64,000 bases of DNA from Bacteroidota bacterium (GTDB lineage: Bacteria; Bacteroidota; Bacteroidia; Bacteroidales; Dysgonomonadaceae): positions 1 to 64,000 of the forward strand of contig JAEWGM010000028.1 in the NCBI GenBank assembly GCA_023388315.1, in the 5' to 3' direction. Shown here one piece after another: positions 54,356 to 62,659 of this stretch. The translations under genes were made by a program, and so were the position numbers. The notes under the pieces were generated by a model. That model searched no databases. It was not told the origin of the DNA and saw only the letters and a program-made list of their open reading frames with translations. Position 1 is the stretch's first letter, and each line of letters opens with the position of its first letter.

Positions 54356-55517
54356 GTGCTTTTAAGGAAATCAAATCATTAATAAGATCATTAGTTTCCT
54401 GCGTTCTTCCGTTGTTTCTGAAAAAATCTATTAGAGTCGCGGACTTATTAAAGAAATTAAAGAAAGATGCTTCTCTCTTATTCAATTCATATACTAGTTG
54501 GTTATTAAGTTGGTTTTGAAGATAAAAACTATCCGAAATTGACAAAAGAGAGTATAACTCATTTTTAATTAATTTGATTTTGTCCTTATTTTGCTTTTTT
54601 AAATTGATATAAAACTCAATATTGTTAATCAAAGCATCATGCTCTTTTTGTATCAGGTTCTGCACATAATGTTTTAATTTCTTCAATTCATTTTTTGTTA
54701 CTGTTTGAGCCTTATTTAAATCGTATTCAATTAACTCAAATGGGAGATATTCGTTCTCCACACCGCCAACACGTCCATGAAAACCGTATTTATACAAAAG
54801 TTCTATGTTATCTTTTGTAACTAACCCTCCATAACCGTATTTACCTAAAACTAATACTGGTTTTTCCATTAAAATGCCTCTTATAGCCGACTGTCCTTCA
54901 CCAATAATAGTCTTTGAGGAACTCAATGAATCCAAAACTTTATCTTGATTCCTAATTATCTTTACATTGGGATTAAAGTTGGTTATTTTATACTTTTCTA
55001 AGATAGATAGCACATGAAAAGTTTCAGTCAAAAAAATATTTATAAACGGAGTCAGTTGTTCTAAAACGTTTATATTATTTACAGCGACAACAATAATGTC
55101 ATCCTTTATACCATCCTCTTTTAGTTTATTATAAAATGTATTAATAAACAAGCATGTGTTATCATAGACAGGAGGTTTAGGTTTTCCCACAATCAAAAGT
55201 TTATCATAATCGTATATATTTACTTGTTCTTGTAAACTATCTTCTGCAGAACAACAGTAAAATATAGGTATATTATCCGAAAACTTTTTTGCTTTACGCA
55301 ATGCTGCTTTATTATAAGCAATTACTATATCATACTCACTTTCGAACTGAAGAGTATTCAGAAAAACAGCCCTTTTGTTTGCGTTTAGTTTCTTATTACT
55401 AAGAACCGAAACTTTGCAATCTTTTCCAGACAAAAAGTCAATAAAATTCTCACAAAACAAAAAATCATTTACGTAATTTATTTGGGAAATAAACAAGATG
55501 TTTTTCATAATGGTCAT
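54333..55517 (-). CDS. GT-B-like glycosyltransferase of module 1
   Basis: A 394-residue soluble protein with a GT-B look: an N-terminal Rossmann start (KNILFISQINYVNDFLF) and a C-terminal donor-site segment (TIIGEGQSAIRGILMEKPVL, near 205-224, then GKYGYGGLV). The last 100 residues are helical and charged. It overlaps the upstream GT4 gene by four bases and the downstream double-GT gene by 23. The exact family is not recognised; it may be specific to these peptide clusters. Confidence 0.6.
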   Translation of the reverse strand: MTIMKNILFISQINYVNDFLFCENFIDFLSGKDCKVSVLSNKKLNANKRAVFLNTLQFESEYDIVIAYNKAALRKAKKFSDNIPIFYCCSAEDSLQEQVNIYDYDKLLIVGKPKPPVYDNTCLFINTFYNKLKEDGIKDDIIVVAVNNINVLEQLTPFINIFLTETFHVLSILEKYKITNFNPNVKIIRNQDKVLDSLSSSKTIIGEGQSAIRGILMEKPVLVLGKYGYGGLVTKDNIELLYKYGFHGRVGGVENEYLPFELIEYDLNKAQTVTKNELKKLKHYVQNLIQKEHDALINNIEFYINLKKQNKDKIKLIKNELYSLLSISDSFYLQNQLNNQLVYELNKREASFFNFFNKSATLIDFFRNNGRTQETNDLINDLISLKALVYETKE

Positions 55518-56647
55518 AATCTTAAATATGGTGTGGTCATTTTTTTGGCATATATTTCATTAGTCAGATTTTTCAGATAATATTCACGTCCCTTACTTCC
55601 TATCTGTGCTCTTAGTCGTTCGTCTTCAATTAAGTATAGTATTTTTTCAACTAAAGAATCAGCATTAGTCGGGTCAAACAACAATCCGTTTTCTTTATCT
55701 ATTATAATTTCTTGCAACCCTTCATTATTGCTGGCAATAATCGGGACTCCATGCATCATCATTTCGATAGCCACATAACCAAGCTCTTCGTATAGGGACG
55801 GAATAATACCGATATCCGAGATTTGATACAATTTATAAACGTTCTCTTTATTTAGCTTTCCATAGAATGTGATTTTGCCCCATAGTTCATCTATACCTTT
55901 AAATGCCAACTCGAATTCTCCCGATCCAACTATATTTAAGTGGATATTATCATAAAGAAAGCATAATTTAATAAAAGATTTTATTAGGAGAGATACATTC
56001 TTATTTTCGTCTAACCTCCCGACAAAAAGCAATTGAATTTGATCTTCAAAAAGTCCTAATTCTTGAATTATTTCAATCCTTGTTTTTTCATTTATAAGTG
56101 AATACTCATCTTTTGTTCCATTCAAGATTTTTATCAAATTCTCGGACTTCGCTGAATACTTATTCTGAATGATGCTACTAGTGGTATCATTTAAAACAAT
56201 AACTTTATCATACAAACTATTAGCGATATCAATATTTGCTCCGGTTTCCAAAAAGTCGTATTCATTAAAATAATGAATGGTAAGGATGAGCTTAGCACCT
56301 TTCACACACTCTTTAAGTTTTCGAACCAACGTACCACTCGAAAAAAAATTAAAATGAAAATAATTTGTTTCTCTGTGATTGATTAACGGATACAAAATAT
56401 AAAATACACTTTGGAAATAATTTTTTCTTGATGCTGTTGGAGGAAATAGTTTGGGAATATTTATTTTTCGGATGTTGTTATCATAGATAACTTCAACAAT
56501 CGAAGCATTTGTCATAACAGAAACAATTGTGATTTGTTCGAATAATTGATTGATACCACAATGAATAAGCGTACTTATATAGGTGCCAACGCCATAGCCT
56601 CCGGCATTGCTATCTGACTCATTGAAAATATAAAGGTGTTTACTCAT
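55514..56647 (-). CDS. GT4 glycosyltransferase of the GG-Bacteroidales peptide system
   Basis: A 377-residue GT4 enzyme with GT-B fold: a Gly-rich N-terminal loop (NAGGYGVGTYISTLIH), then QLLFVGRLDENKNVSLLIKS at the domain junction and the donor-binding segment SLYEELGYVAIEMMMHGVPI. By recollection, a GT4-type family (TIGR04157) is named for exactly this setting next to radical SAM and GG-leader peptide genes. It overlaps the LanC-like gene by eight bases. Probably glycosylates the modified peptide. Confidence 0.82.
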   Translation of the reverse strand: MSKHLYIFNESDSNAGGYGVGTYISTLIHCGINQLFEQITIVSVMTNASIVEVIYDNNIRKINIPKLFPPTASRKNYFQSVFYILYPLINHRETNYFHFNFFSSGTLVRKLKECVKGAKLILTIHYFNEYDFLETGANIDIANSLYDKVIVLNDTTSSIIQNKYSAKSENLIKILNGTKDEYSLINEKTRIEIIQELGLFEDQIQLLFVGRLDENKNVSLLIKSFIKLCFLYDNIHLNIVGSGEFELAFKGIDELWGKITFYGKLNKENVYKLYQISDIGIIPSLYEELGYVAIEMMMHGVPIIASNNEGLQEIIIDKENGLLFDPTNADSLVEKILYLIEDERLRAQIGSKGREYYLKNLTNEIYAKKMTTPYLRL

Positions 56648-57356
56648 TCAATCTCAATTGTTTTAAGCATGACCCTGACAGGCCATCTCTTATTCCCAAT
56701 GGATGACTCCGAATACTTTCTTTGTTAATTTTCGTAATATCCGGAGAAGTAACAAAAAATGAAGGATCAAATTCTGTTCTTTTATAGTATGGTTCTTGAA
56801 AGTAGGTTATAAAATCATTGAAGACAGGGTGTAAATTGATCAGTTCCTGATGTTTTTGCATGATAAATTCATAAAGTCTTGATAAATATTCTCCATCAAA
56901 AGGAAATGAGGCACTTCTTGCATGTGATGTTAAACGAGCAAGTATGTATTTGACCAAGCCGGCTAAACCTTTATCTAAGCTTTTGTACACAATTCGTGTA
57001 GGATTAACCTGCATAATAAATTTATCGAGATCAGACAGTATCTCGTTTGTGTCTATTCTGAGGTAATTGTTTTGGGCTAAATGTTCTATACCCCAGCCAA
57101 TTCCACACAAACCATCATCAAAAAAGAAAGGTAAATGTATATTTATTTCATCGAAGATATTATCCAATAATTCTCCGGCATAATCCTCGTATATTTTTTC
57201 ATTCATATACCTTGAATATATGTAGAAGTAGAGAACAATTCCCATTTTACCTCTGTATAATCCTAAATCTGACAGATTGAAAGCATTTAAAATAATGTGC
57301 CTGTTGATATCAATAATACAGGATTTAAGAGGTTTTTTCATGGGCTCATGTGACAT
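56640..57356 (-). CDS. short LanC-like protein (module 1)
   Basis: A 238-residue LanC-like half-toroid: DLGLYRGKMGIVLYFYIYSR (30-49), FFDDGLCGIGWGIEHLA, DKGLAGLVKYILAR, and near the end HPLGIRDGLSGSCLKQL. It lacks WCxG and CHG motifs, so zinc-based cyclisation is unlikely. It overlaps the rSAM-like gene upstream by 19 bases and the GT4 gene downstream by 8. In modules 2 and 3 an equivalent domain is fused to a glycosyltransferase, which suggests it works together with the GT4 here. Confidence 0.8.
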   Translation of the reverse strand: MSHEPMKKPLKSCIIDINRHIILNAFNLSDLGLYRGKMGIVLYFYIYSRYMNEKIYEDYAGELLDNIFDEINIHLPFFFDDGLCGIGWGIEHLAQNNYLRIDTNEILSDLDKFIMQVNPTRIVYKSLDKGLAGLVKYILARLTSHARSASFPFDGEYLSRLYEFIMQKHQELINLHPVFNDFITYFQEPYYKRTEFDPSFFVTSPDITKINKESIRSHPLGIRDGLSGSCLKQLRLNE

Positions 57357-58564
57357 AAATTCGTTTTTCCTATAACCATTTCATAATTTGAAATGGATGG
57401 ACATAAATACCTATTCTGGCACTCAAAACAATCCCCAGTATTGTTGTCTCTTGTCAATAACCATGATTTTGAATCGTTAAACTCATTGTAAACAACTTGT
57501 CCTAAAGGTACATTTTTAAGATTACCCAAAGGCTCTCCATTCAAATTTGAAAATGCTTCGCCGGATGGTAAAATAAAAAGTTTCCCAAAAAAGTTCTCAT
57601 TCAATGCCTGACGACGAAATATTGTTTGTTTCTCTATTGGGCTTTCCAATAAATCATCCATAGTAAGATAAATGTTTTTCTCGAAAAAATCTGAGTTTTG
57701 TTTATTGAAGAATGGTACAATAGAAGTGTTCTCCGAAAAATCAATTCTATCCATATCTTTCTCATCTTCGATAATGTGTACCCATTGAATATGTAAATTA
57801 CCGGTTAAATTTTTGAATTTATCTAAATTCTCAATAGGATATGAGTTATCCACATGTATACAAAATTCATCTTTGTCCGAAAAAAGAGAAATAACTTTTT
57901 CTGTAAGGTTCCAGATATTAAAGATAAATTTCTTTTTGAAATTATTCAAACTTCTATTTTTCCAAATTTCCAGAAAAACAGCATTCTTAAAATCGCATAC
58001 AACCAAATTAACTTTATTAACGCCACATGCATCTAAATTGTCAAATAGTTTTTGGTAATCATTATAACCCAACGTTTTTTCTTTATAGTTACAACAATGA
58101 TTGAATTGTTTATTGTAATCATAACAATTAATGCATTTTTTATCACAATCTCCTGGTAAATAAAAAGTTACTTCATTTACATTTCGTAGAATTACTTCGC
58201 CCAAAGTTTGTCCCCCCTCTTTTTTAATAGCTTCCATGTTATTATATAATCTAAGTATAGGAGGAATAATGAAAGGTTTTTTATTTGAATTTTGCTCATA
58301 AATAGGAATAATGTCTCCTGAAAAACTATTTCGAATACTTCTTATAAAAGAAACTACTTCTTTATCTCTCGCGTCCTCTTTATCAATAGCTATACAGTAA
58401 CCTACTTCCGGGACTTGTAACTTACTCAATATATTTTGGAGTATACAGTTCGAGGTCTCAATGTATTGACCGTTAATAGTATTGTAGACGACAGTTTTCT
58501 TTAATCCTTTGAAAATAAACGAATATGGATGAAGATATAATAAGTACTGTATACTTTGAGACAT
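57338..58564 (-). CDS. rSAM-like partner protein with intact CX3CX2C (module 1)
   Basis: A 408-residue homologue of the pseudo-rSAM of module 2. It keeps CDKKCINCYDYNKQF, with Cys 140, 144 and 147 in CX3CX2C spacing, inside an FYLPGDC context. The C-terminal SPASM-like part has CFECQNRYLCPSISNYEM and a final Cys (NLCHM). The N-terminal 120 residues form a domain shared with the paralogue. It may be a working radical SAM enzyme or a recently degenerating one; it starts four bases after the main radical SAM gene ends. Confidence 0.78.
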   Translation of the reverse strand: MSQSIQYLLYLHPYSFIFKGLKKTVVYNTINGQYIETSNCILQNILSKLQVPEVGYCIAIDKEDARDKEVVSFIRSIRNSFSGDIIPIYEQNSNKKPFIIPPILRLYNNMEAIKKEGGQTLGEVILRNVNEVTFYLPGDCDKKCINCYDYNKQFNHCCNYKEKTLGYNDYQKLFDNLDACGVNKVNLVVCDFKNAVFLEIWKNRSLNNFKKKFIFNIWNLTEKVISLFSDKDEFCIHVDNSYPIENLDKFKNLTGNLHIQWVHIIEDEKDMDRIDFSENTSIVPFFNKQNSDFFEKNIYLTMDDLLESPIEKQTIFRRQALNENFFGKLFILPSGEAFSNLNGEPLGNLKNVPLGQVVYNEFNDSKSWLLTRDNNTGDCFECQNRYLCPSISNYEMVIGKTNLCHMSP

Positions 58565-58568
58565 ACCT

Positions 58569-59975
58569 TTAGTATTTAAATGTACGTTTTATAAGTTCTT
58601 TAAACAGTAGGGGCTTCTCTTCCAAAAGAGAAAAGATATTTGAAAGATAACTAGATGTAAGATTATCACTATTTAGACGGTCACAAACTAATTTGCCATT
58701 CCTTTCTTTTATGTAAAACACACAATAAGAACAATTTTTCCAATTAATACAGTTACGACATTGATTAATGACTTGACTGTATTTTTTTGAATAGGATTTT
58801 GATATATTGTCAAAATCTATAATAACTACTCCATCTCTTATAACACCTAATGGTTCAGTTTGTCCAACTCTCTCGCAGGGTAAAATCTTTCCATTAACAG
58901 TTAAAAAAAGTTTTCGATTGAAGGGAGAGCATGTTCCTGTCGGAATATACGATTTATCTGATTCATTAGAAAAAAGGTCTGCATAACTGTTAAAAGAATT
59001 GGAAAGAAATGCATCATAAAAACTATTTAACTGAAAATAATCGGTAGAAATTCCAAGCAATGCCGAATCAATTGTATTGTCTCCTTTATTTATGTTGACA
59101 AAATCCCTATTTTTGAATAGTTTGTTAAAATCATCAATTTTTGATTTATCAATTCCATTCGTGTTTAGAGCTGAAATTCGAGGTACTTTCCCAAATTCAT
59201 TTCTTAAAAATGAAATAATAGCATCCTCATTGTTTCTGTTATGCAAGACCGAATTAAAGTTTACTTTTTCTTCAAAATACTCTGGATACTTATCTTTTAT
59301 CTTTTTTATATTTTTTATGACTATATCGAAAGATTCCTTTCCATTCTTGTTTATTCTATATGAATTATTGGTTTTATTACCATCCAAACTCAACAAAAGA
59401 TAGAAATCTTTTTCCATTAGAAAATCCATATATTTGTCCAATAATACGCCGTTAGATGTCATGTTATATTGGAAATTAACATTCTCTAATTTTAAATTTT
59501 CTATATATTCAATTGTTTTCTTTATAATGTCAAATGACAGTAAGGGCTCTCCACCGTAAAAGGCAATTGTTATAGTATTGTTGAATGACACGTTTAGGGG
59601 AGAGACCCATAAATCATATAAGTAGTCAATTAATATTTTAATATTATCAAAATCTATTTTTTTATTCGATCTTTTGTCATAATTGCTGTATAGTTTTCCA
59701 TACCCACAATATTCGCAAGCCAAATTACAACCATCAGTTACTTCGATTAGCAACATCCTTAAATTTGCCAGATCACTTTTAATTAATGATGGCTCATATT
59801 CAATATCCAACTTTGGATGAAAAGAGTCGAAAAGACCATTATTCTTAAAAAAACTCTCACGCCCTTTATAATAAGTTTTGTTTTTTAAACAAGTCGAATT
59901 AATCGTGATTATTTTTTCATTTGGCATAAATTGATATTCGAAGTTATTTGTCGTAGAAAAACTTTTTGGGTGCAT
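58569..59975 (-). CDS. radical SAM/SPASM peptide maturase of module 1
   Basis: A 468-residue enzyme with CNLACEYCGYGKLY (Cys 83, 87, 90), ITIAFYGGEPLLSF, LLLSLDGNKTNNSYRIN and the SPASM-type C-terminus GTCSPFNRKLFLTVNG, CERVGQ, CRNCINWKNCSYCVF, CDRL. Compared with the module 2 enzyme it has a longer N-terminus (about 50 extra residues), which may be a leader-recognition region. It follows the propeller gene by 63 bases. It should modify precursor C. Confidence 0.88.
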   Translation of the reverse strand: MHPKSFSTTNNFEYQFMPNEKIITINSTCLKNKTYYKGRESFFKNNGLFDSFHPKLDIEYEPSLIKSDLANLRMLLIEVTDGCNLACEYCGYGKLYSNYDKRSNKKIDFDNIKILIDYLYDLWVSPLNVSFNNTITIAFYGGEPLLSFDIIKKTIEYIENLKLENVNFQYNMTSNGVLLDKYMDFLMEKDFYLLLSLDGNKTNNSYRINKNGKESFDIVIKNIKKIKDKYPEYFEEKVNFNSVLHNRNNEDAIISFLRNEFGKVPRISALNTNGIDKSKIDDFNKLFKNRDFVNINKGDNTIDSALLGISTDYFQLNSFYDAFLSNSFNSYADLFSNESDKSYIPTGTCSPFNRKLFLTVNGKILPCERVGQTEPLGVIRDGVVIIDFDNISKSYSKKYSQVINQCRNCINWKNCSYCVFYIKERNGKLVCDRLNSDNLTSSYLSNIFSLLEEKPLLFKELIKRTFKY

Positions 59976-60038
59976 TATTATTTTATTTATAATTAAATAC
60001 TTATACTTCTTGACTTATTAGTATGTATAATTAAATTG

Positions 60039-61265
60039 TTAATTTTGTTCTAAATTGCATCTCAATTTTCCAATTATAATAATGTTGTTTCCATTTTCAT
60101 CAATCTGATTTTGCAGTTGAACGAGTTTACTTCTCGTTTCGTCTAATAATTTCTTTTTGGTGTCGGATAAAATGTTTTCCAATCCACCTATCAGTTCGTG
60201 CGGATATATGTTAAGGATGAAATAACCGTCCTGAAACCACGCTCGTGATGGAACAGGTAAATTTCCAAACTCATCTATGACGAATTTCACATGGGCTCCT
60301 TTCAATGATTTTTTATCCACTATAAATTGCTTAGGTTCAGGGAGATAAAACTGTCCGTTTTCATCCATTATTTCTTGCTGCGCAATAACGGTGAGTACGT
60401 GATGTGGCAATTCTACGTAATAATGTAAAAATGGTTCGGACGCCGTAAATGTAAATACGGGCTGCAATCGATTTTCTTCCGGAAGGTAATAATACAAGGT
60501 GTCTTGTTTAGGCGGCCATCCGGCAATATAAAAGTCGGTCTTCTGTGTATTTCGAAAGGATATGACTTCATTCCCATAATCCGGCTCAAGAGCGAAACGT
60601 TCACTATTGATAGAATGCAGTATATTTCCTTTAAAATCCTGGTATAGAGCGGCAAATTTATTTTGTCCTTTAAATGGAAGAATTAAAAAAGTTACTAATT
60701 GCTTTTCTGTATCTATTTTAAAGCGTGTTTTAGGAAAAAATTCCGGAACAGGTATATCTTGCAAAAATTGACCATCAAAGTTATACATGAATAATTTTTT
60801 TTGCATCCAAGGCATCAGGTAAATCCTGTGATTTGCCTCGTCGATGTAAGAATCATACAAATACTGGTATTCTCCCGGACCTTGGCCTTGTTGACCGATT
60901 TGACGAAAGAAATTACCCTGTCTATCGAATAACTTATATTCATTTTCCATGGTATAAACGCCAATGTAATTTTCGCTGGCAAAAGTATGATAGCGAGAAA
61001 CAAGTGTCGAATCGCTGTTTTCCAAATGTATAATTTGTAACTCTGAAACCAATTTGCTCACTGGAAAATCAACCGTGTCTTTTATTAAATCAAAGTTAGC
61101 TGTTATTACTGTGTCTCCATTTATAATTGTCTTTTTTGCGACAGCAGGTAACTCTTCAAAATTTCTAATAGTTGTTTTATCTTGGCAACTAACTAAGGGT
61201 AAAAGGAATAAAAACGCTGAAAATAATATTTCTATTGTTTTTATATTTGATACCAAATCAAACAT
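60039..61265 (-). CDS. six-bladed beta-propeller lipoprotein (module 1)
   Basis: About 408 residues. I chose the start at MFDLVSNIKTIEILFSAFLF because it gives a proper lipoprotein signal ending LVSC; the longer frame adds 25 residues that break it. Blade-type repeats follow (EYKLFDRQGNFFRQIGQQGQ, then GPGEYQYLY). Homologous in type to the module 2 propeller and in the same place after the precursor hairpin. Confidence 0.78.
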   Translation of the reverse strand: MFDLVSNIKTIEILFSAFLFLLPLVSCQDKTTIRNFEELPAVAKKTIINGDTVITANFDLIKDTVDFPVSKLVSELQIIHLENSDSTLVSRYHTFASENYIGVYTMENEYKLFDRQGNFFRQIGQQGQGPGEYQYLYDSYIDEANHRIYLMPWMQKKLFMYNFDGQFLQDIPVPEFFPKTRFKIDTEKQLVTFLILPFKGQNKFAALYQDFKGNILHSINSERFALEPDYGNEVISFRNTQKTDFYIAGWPPKQDTLYYYLPEENRLQPVFTFTASEPFLHYYVELPHHVLTVIAQQEIMDENGQFYLPEPKQFIVDKKSLKGAHVKFVIDEFGNLPVPSRAWFQDGYFILNIYPHELIGGLENILSDTKKKLLDETRSKLVQLQNQIDENGNNIIIIGKLRCNLEQN

Positions 61266-61348
61266 AGATGTTAAAAGATTTAAATATTGGAGTTTATTCT
61301 GATAAAATAGTTTATTACTATAGATAAATATATGAGACAACCAGAAAA

Positions 61349-61390
61349 AAATATGCGGTAAGCCTTATCTAAAGTGCTTACCGCATATTT
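61349..61390 (-). terminator. rho-independent terminator after precursor C
   Basis: A perfect 15-bp stem (AAATATGCGGTAAGC / GCTTACCGCATATTT) with a 12-nt loop and a run of Ts on the minus strand. It begins two bases after the precursor stop codon and precedes the propeller gene. The strongest of the three precursor hairpins. Confidence 0.88.
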
Positions 61391-61391
61391 A

Positions 61392-61595
61392 TTAAGCGTA
61401 AGCGCCGTTGCCATATCCGCCTCTATCAGGTTCAATGCCTCCAGAGTTATTTGCTCCTCCGTTAGATACAGCACCTGAAACCCTGTCGCAAGGACAAATA
61501 CAACAATTTGTACCACCAAGCAGTTTGTTCATTTCTCTTGCTTGCAATTCTGTTTTACTCATTTCGCTGAGTTTCAATTTCTTTAAATTCTTCAT
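61392..61595 (-). CDS. RiPP precursor C, GG-Bacteroidales family
   Basis: A 67-residue precursor. The 28-residue leader (MKNLKKLKLSEMSKTELQAR, then EMNKLLGG) is close to the consensus of the GG-Bacteroidales natural product precursor family (TIGR04149 by recollection). The 39-residue core begins TNCCICPCDRV, with Cys 31, 32, 34 and 36, and ends in a Gly/Asn-rich tail (NNSGGIEPDRGGYGNGAYA). It is the first gene of the long minus-strand run, has its own consensus promoter and is followed at once by a terminator. Confidence 0.9.
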   Translation of the reverse strand: MKNLKKLKLSEMSKTELQAREMNKLLGGTNCCICPCDRVSGAVSNGGANNSGGIEPDRGGYGNGAYA

Positions 61596-61628
61596 AATAA
61601 ATAATTTTTTAGTTATTATACTTATGTT

Positions 61629-61648
61629 TTATTGGATATAACCAATAA
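61629..61648. promoter_or_regulatory. inverted repeat at the predicted transcription start
   Basis: TTATTGG and CCAATAA, a perfect 7-bp inverted repeat around ATATAA, fall just downstream of the -7 element. This is a suitable place for a repressor operator, for example for the divergent TetR-family protein, or for a 5' stabilising hairpin. Confidence 0.55.
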
Positions 61649-61654
61649 GCATAA

Positions 61655-61686
61655 CAAATGTAATATATTATATTTATAATTACAAA
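61655..61686 (-). promoter_or_regulatory. Bacteroidetes-type promoter of the RiPP locus
   Basis: On the minus strand, TTTG (61686-61683) and TACATTTG (61662-61655) are separated by 20 bases. This matches the Bacteroidetes sigma-ABfr consensus (-33 TTTG, -7 TAnnTTTG, about 19-21 apart). It lies 60 bases upstream of the precursor C start codon. Confidence 0.8.
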
Positions 61687-61932
61687 AAAACTTTCGGTAT
61701 TTTACAAATTAAAAACAAAACTTAATATATTAGCCCTTACTTATCATCACTAAGCGCCTGGATATATGGCTTATGCATTATCTTTCAGATGCTTTATTTA
61801 TATCCTTTGTAAATTATCAATATAACTATTTAAATTATAACAAATATACTATCAGTGGGGATTTACATCTCCTCATATTTAGCCTGAATAATATTTATTC
61901 TAAATTAAATCTTTTCTCTTAAAAAAATTACT

Positions 61933-61940
61933 TACTTTTG
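61933..61940 (+). promoter_or_regulatory. -7 promoter element of the TetR gene
   Basis: TACTTTTG matches TAnnTTTG. The -33 region has only a T-rich stretch without the G. Its place shows that the first in-frame ATG (61938) lies within the promoter, so translation should start at 61992. Confidence 0.6.
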
Positions 61941-61991
61941 TTTCTTGAAGTATACTGTATTATCATATTAGAACCTTTTGATAGTTGCGCA

Positions 61992-62597
61992 ATGAAAAAA
62001 AATACTGAGACTTACGATAAAATTTTATGGGAGTGCTTCAAACTTTTCTTACAAAAGGGTTACAAAGAAGTTACCATTCCGGATATGGAGAATGCCATTG
62101 GAATGACGCGCGGAGCTATTTTTTATTATGTGAAAGACAAGAATGAGTTATTTGACGCGGTTGTTGATCGTTTTTTGCTTGAGAAGCAAAATGTCAACAA
62201 CAAGATAGTACAAAGTGGCGAAACAAGTTTATTACGTTTTATAATCAGTTACATAGAAGGAATAAATAAAACACAGCAATCTTTTCAACCCCTTTCTGAA
62301 AATGAAAGTGCTCTTTTTTCTTATTTAAATCTAACGCATAGTGCTATGATGTACTACGATGGATTTAAGGAAAAAGCGCTTAAAGTTTTAGAGACTGAAA
62401 TAGCATTATGGGAAAAAATCATAAAAGCCGCAAAGAAATCCGGTGAGATAAGAGAGAATGTTAATGTTGGTATTATTGCCAAAAAATTCCAAAGACTATT
62501 TTACGGACATTCTTATTTAAGTGGCATAAACTCTACATTTGACAGTGCGGAATTACTTGAAATCTTTATCGACGAATACAATCTAATAAAATCATAA
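61992..62597 (+). CDS. TetR-family transcriptional regulator
   Basis: A 201-residue regulator. The N-terminal helix-turn-helix is typical (LFLQKGYKEVTIPDMENAIG, then MTRGAIFYYVKDKNELFDAV, about residues 14-53). The C-terminal ligand domain is divergent. The start MKKNTETYDK was chosen because the upstream ATG overlaps the promoter. It is transcribed away from the RiPP locus and is followed by a ketoacyl synthase gene. It may control either side of the divergent region. Confidence 0.9.
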   Translation: MKKNTETYDKILWECFKLFLQKGYKEVTIPDMENAIGMTRGAIFYYVKDKNELFDAVVDRFLLEKQNVNNKIVQSGETSLLRFIISYIEGINKTQQSFQPLSENESALFSYLNLTHSAMMYYDGFKEKALKVLETEIALWEKIIKAAKKSGEIRENVNVGIIAKKFQRLFYGHSYLSGINSTFDSAELLEIFIDEYNLIKS

Positions 62598-62659
62598 AAA
62601 TCAAATTATAGCTGGTTTAATTAAAATTTTAAAATAGAAAATACCAAACATTCCTTATT

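Larger units (their letters stand above)
61596..61991. promoter_or_regulatory. divergent regulatory region between precursor C and the TetR gene
   Basis: A 396-base AT-rich region without a gene. It holds the minus-strand promoter of the RiPP locus, an inverted repeat at its expected start point, and a plus-strand -7 element for the TetR gene, each listed separately. Confidence 0.7.

Noticed and set aside
35812..57356. Class I or II lanthipeptide cluster
   Set aside because: LanC-like proteins are present but no LanB, LanM or other dehydratase gene is in the window, and the LanC-like proteins lack the zinc ligands.
61938..61991. Longer N-terminus of the TetR protein
   Set aside because: The upstream ATG overlaps the -7 promoter element and the added residues are not like TetR N-termini.
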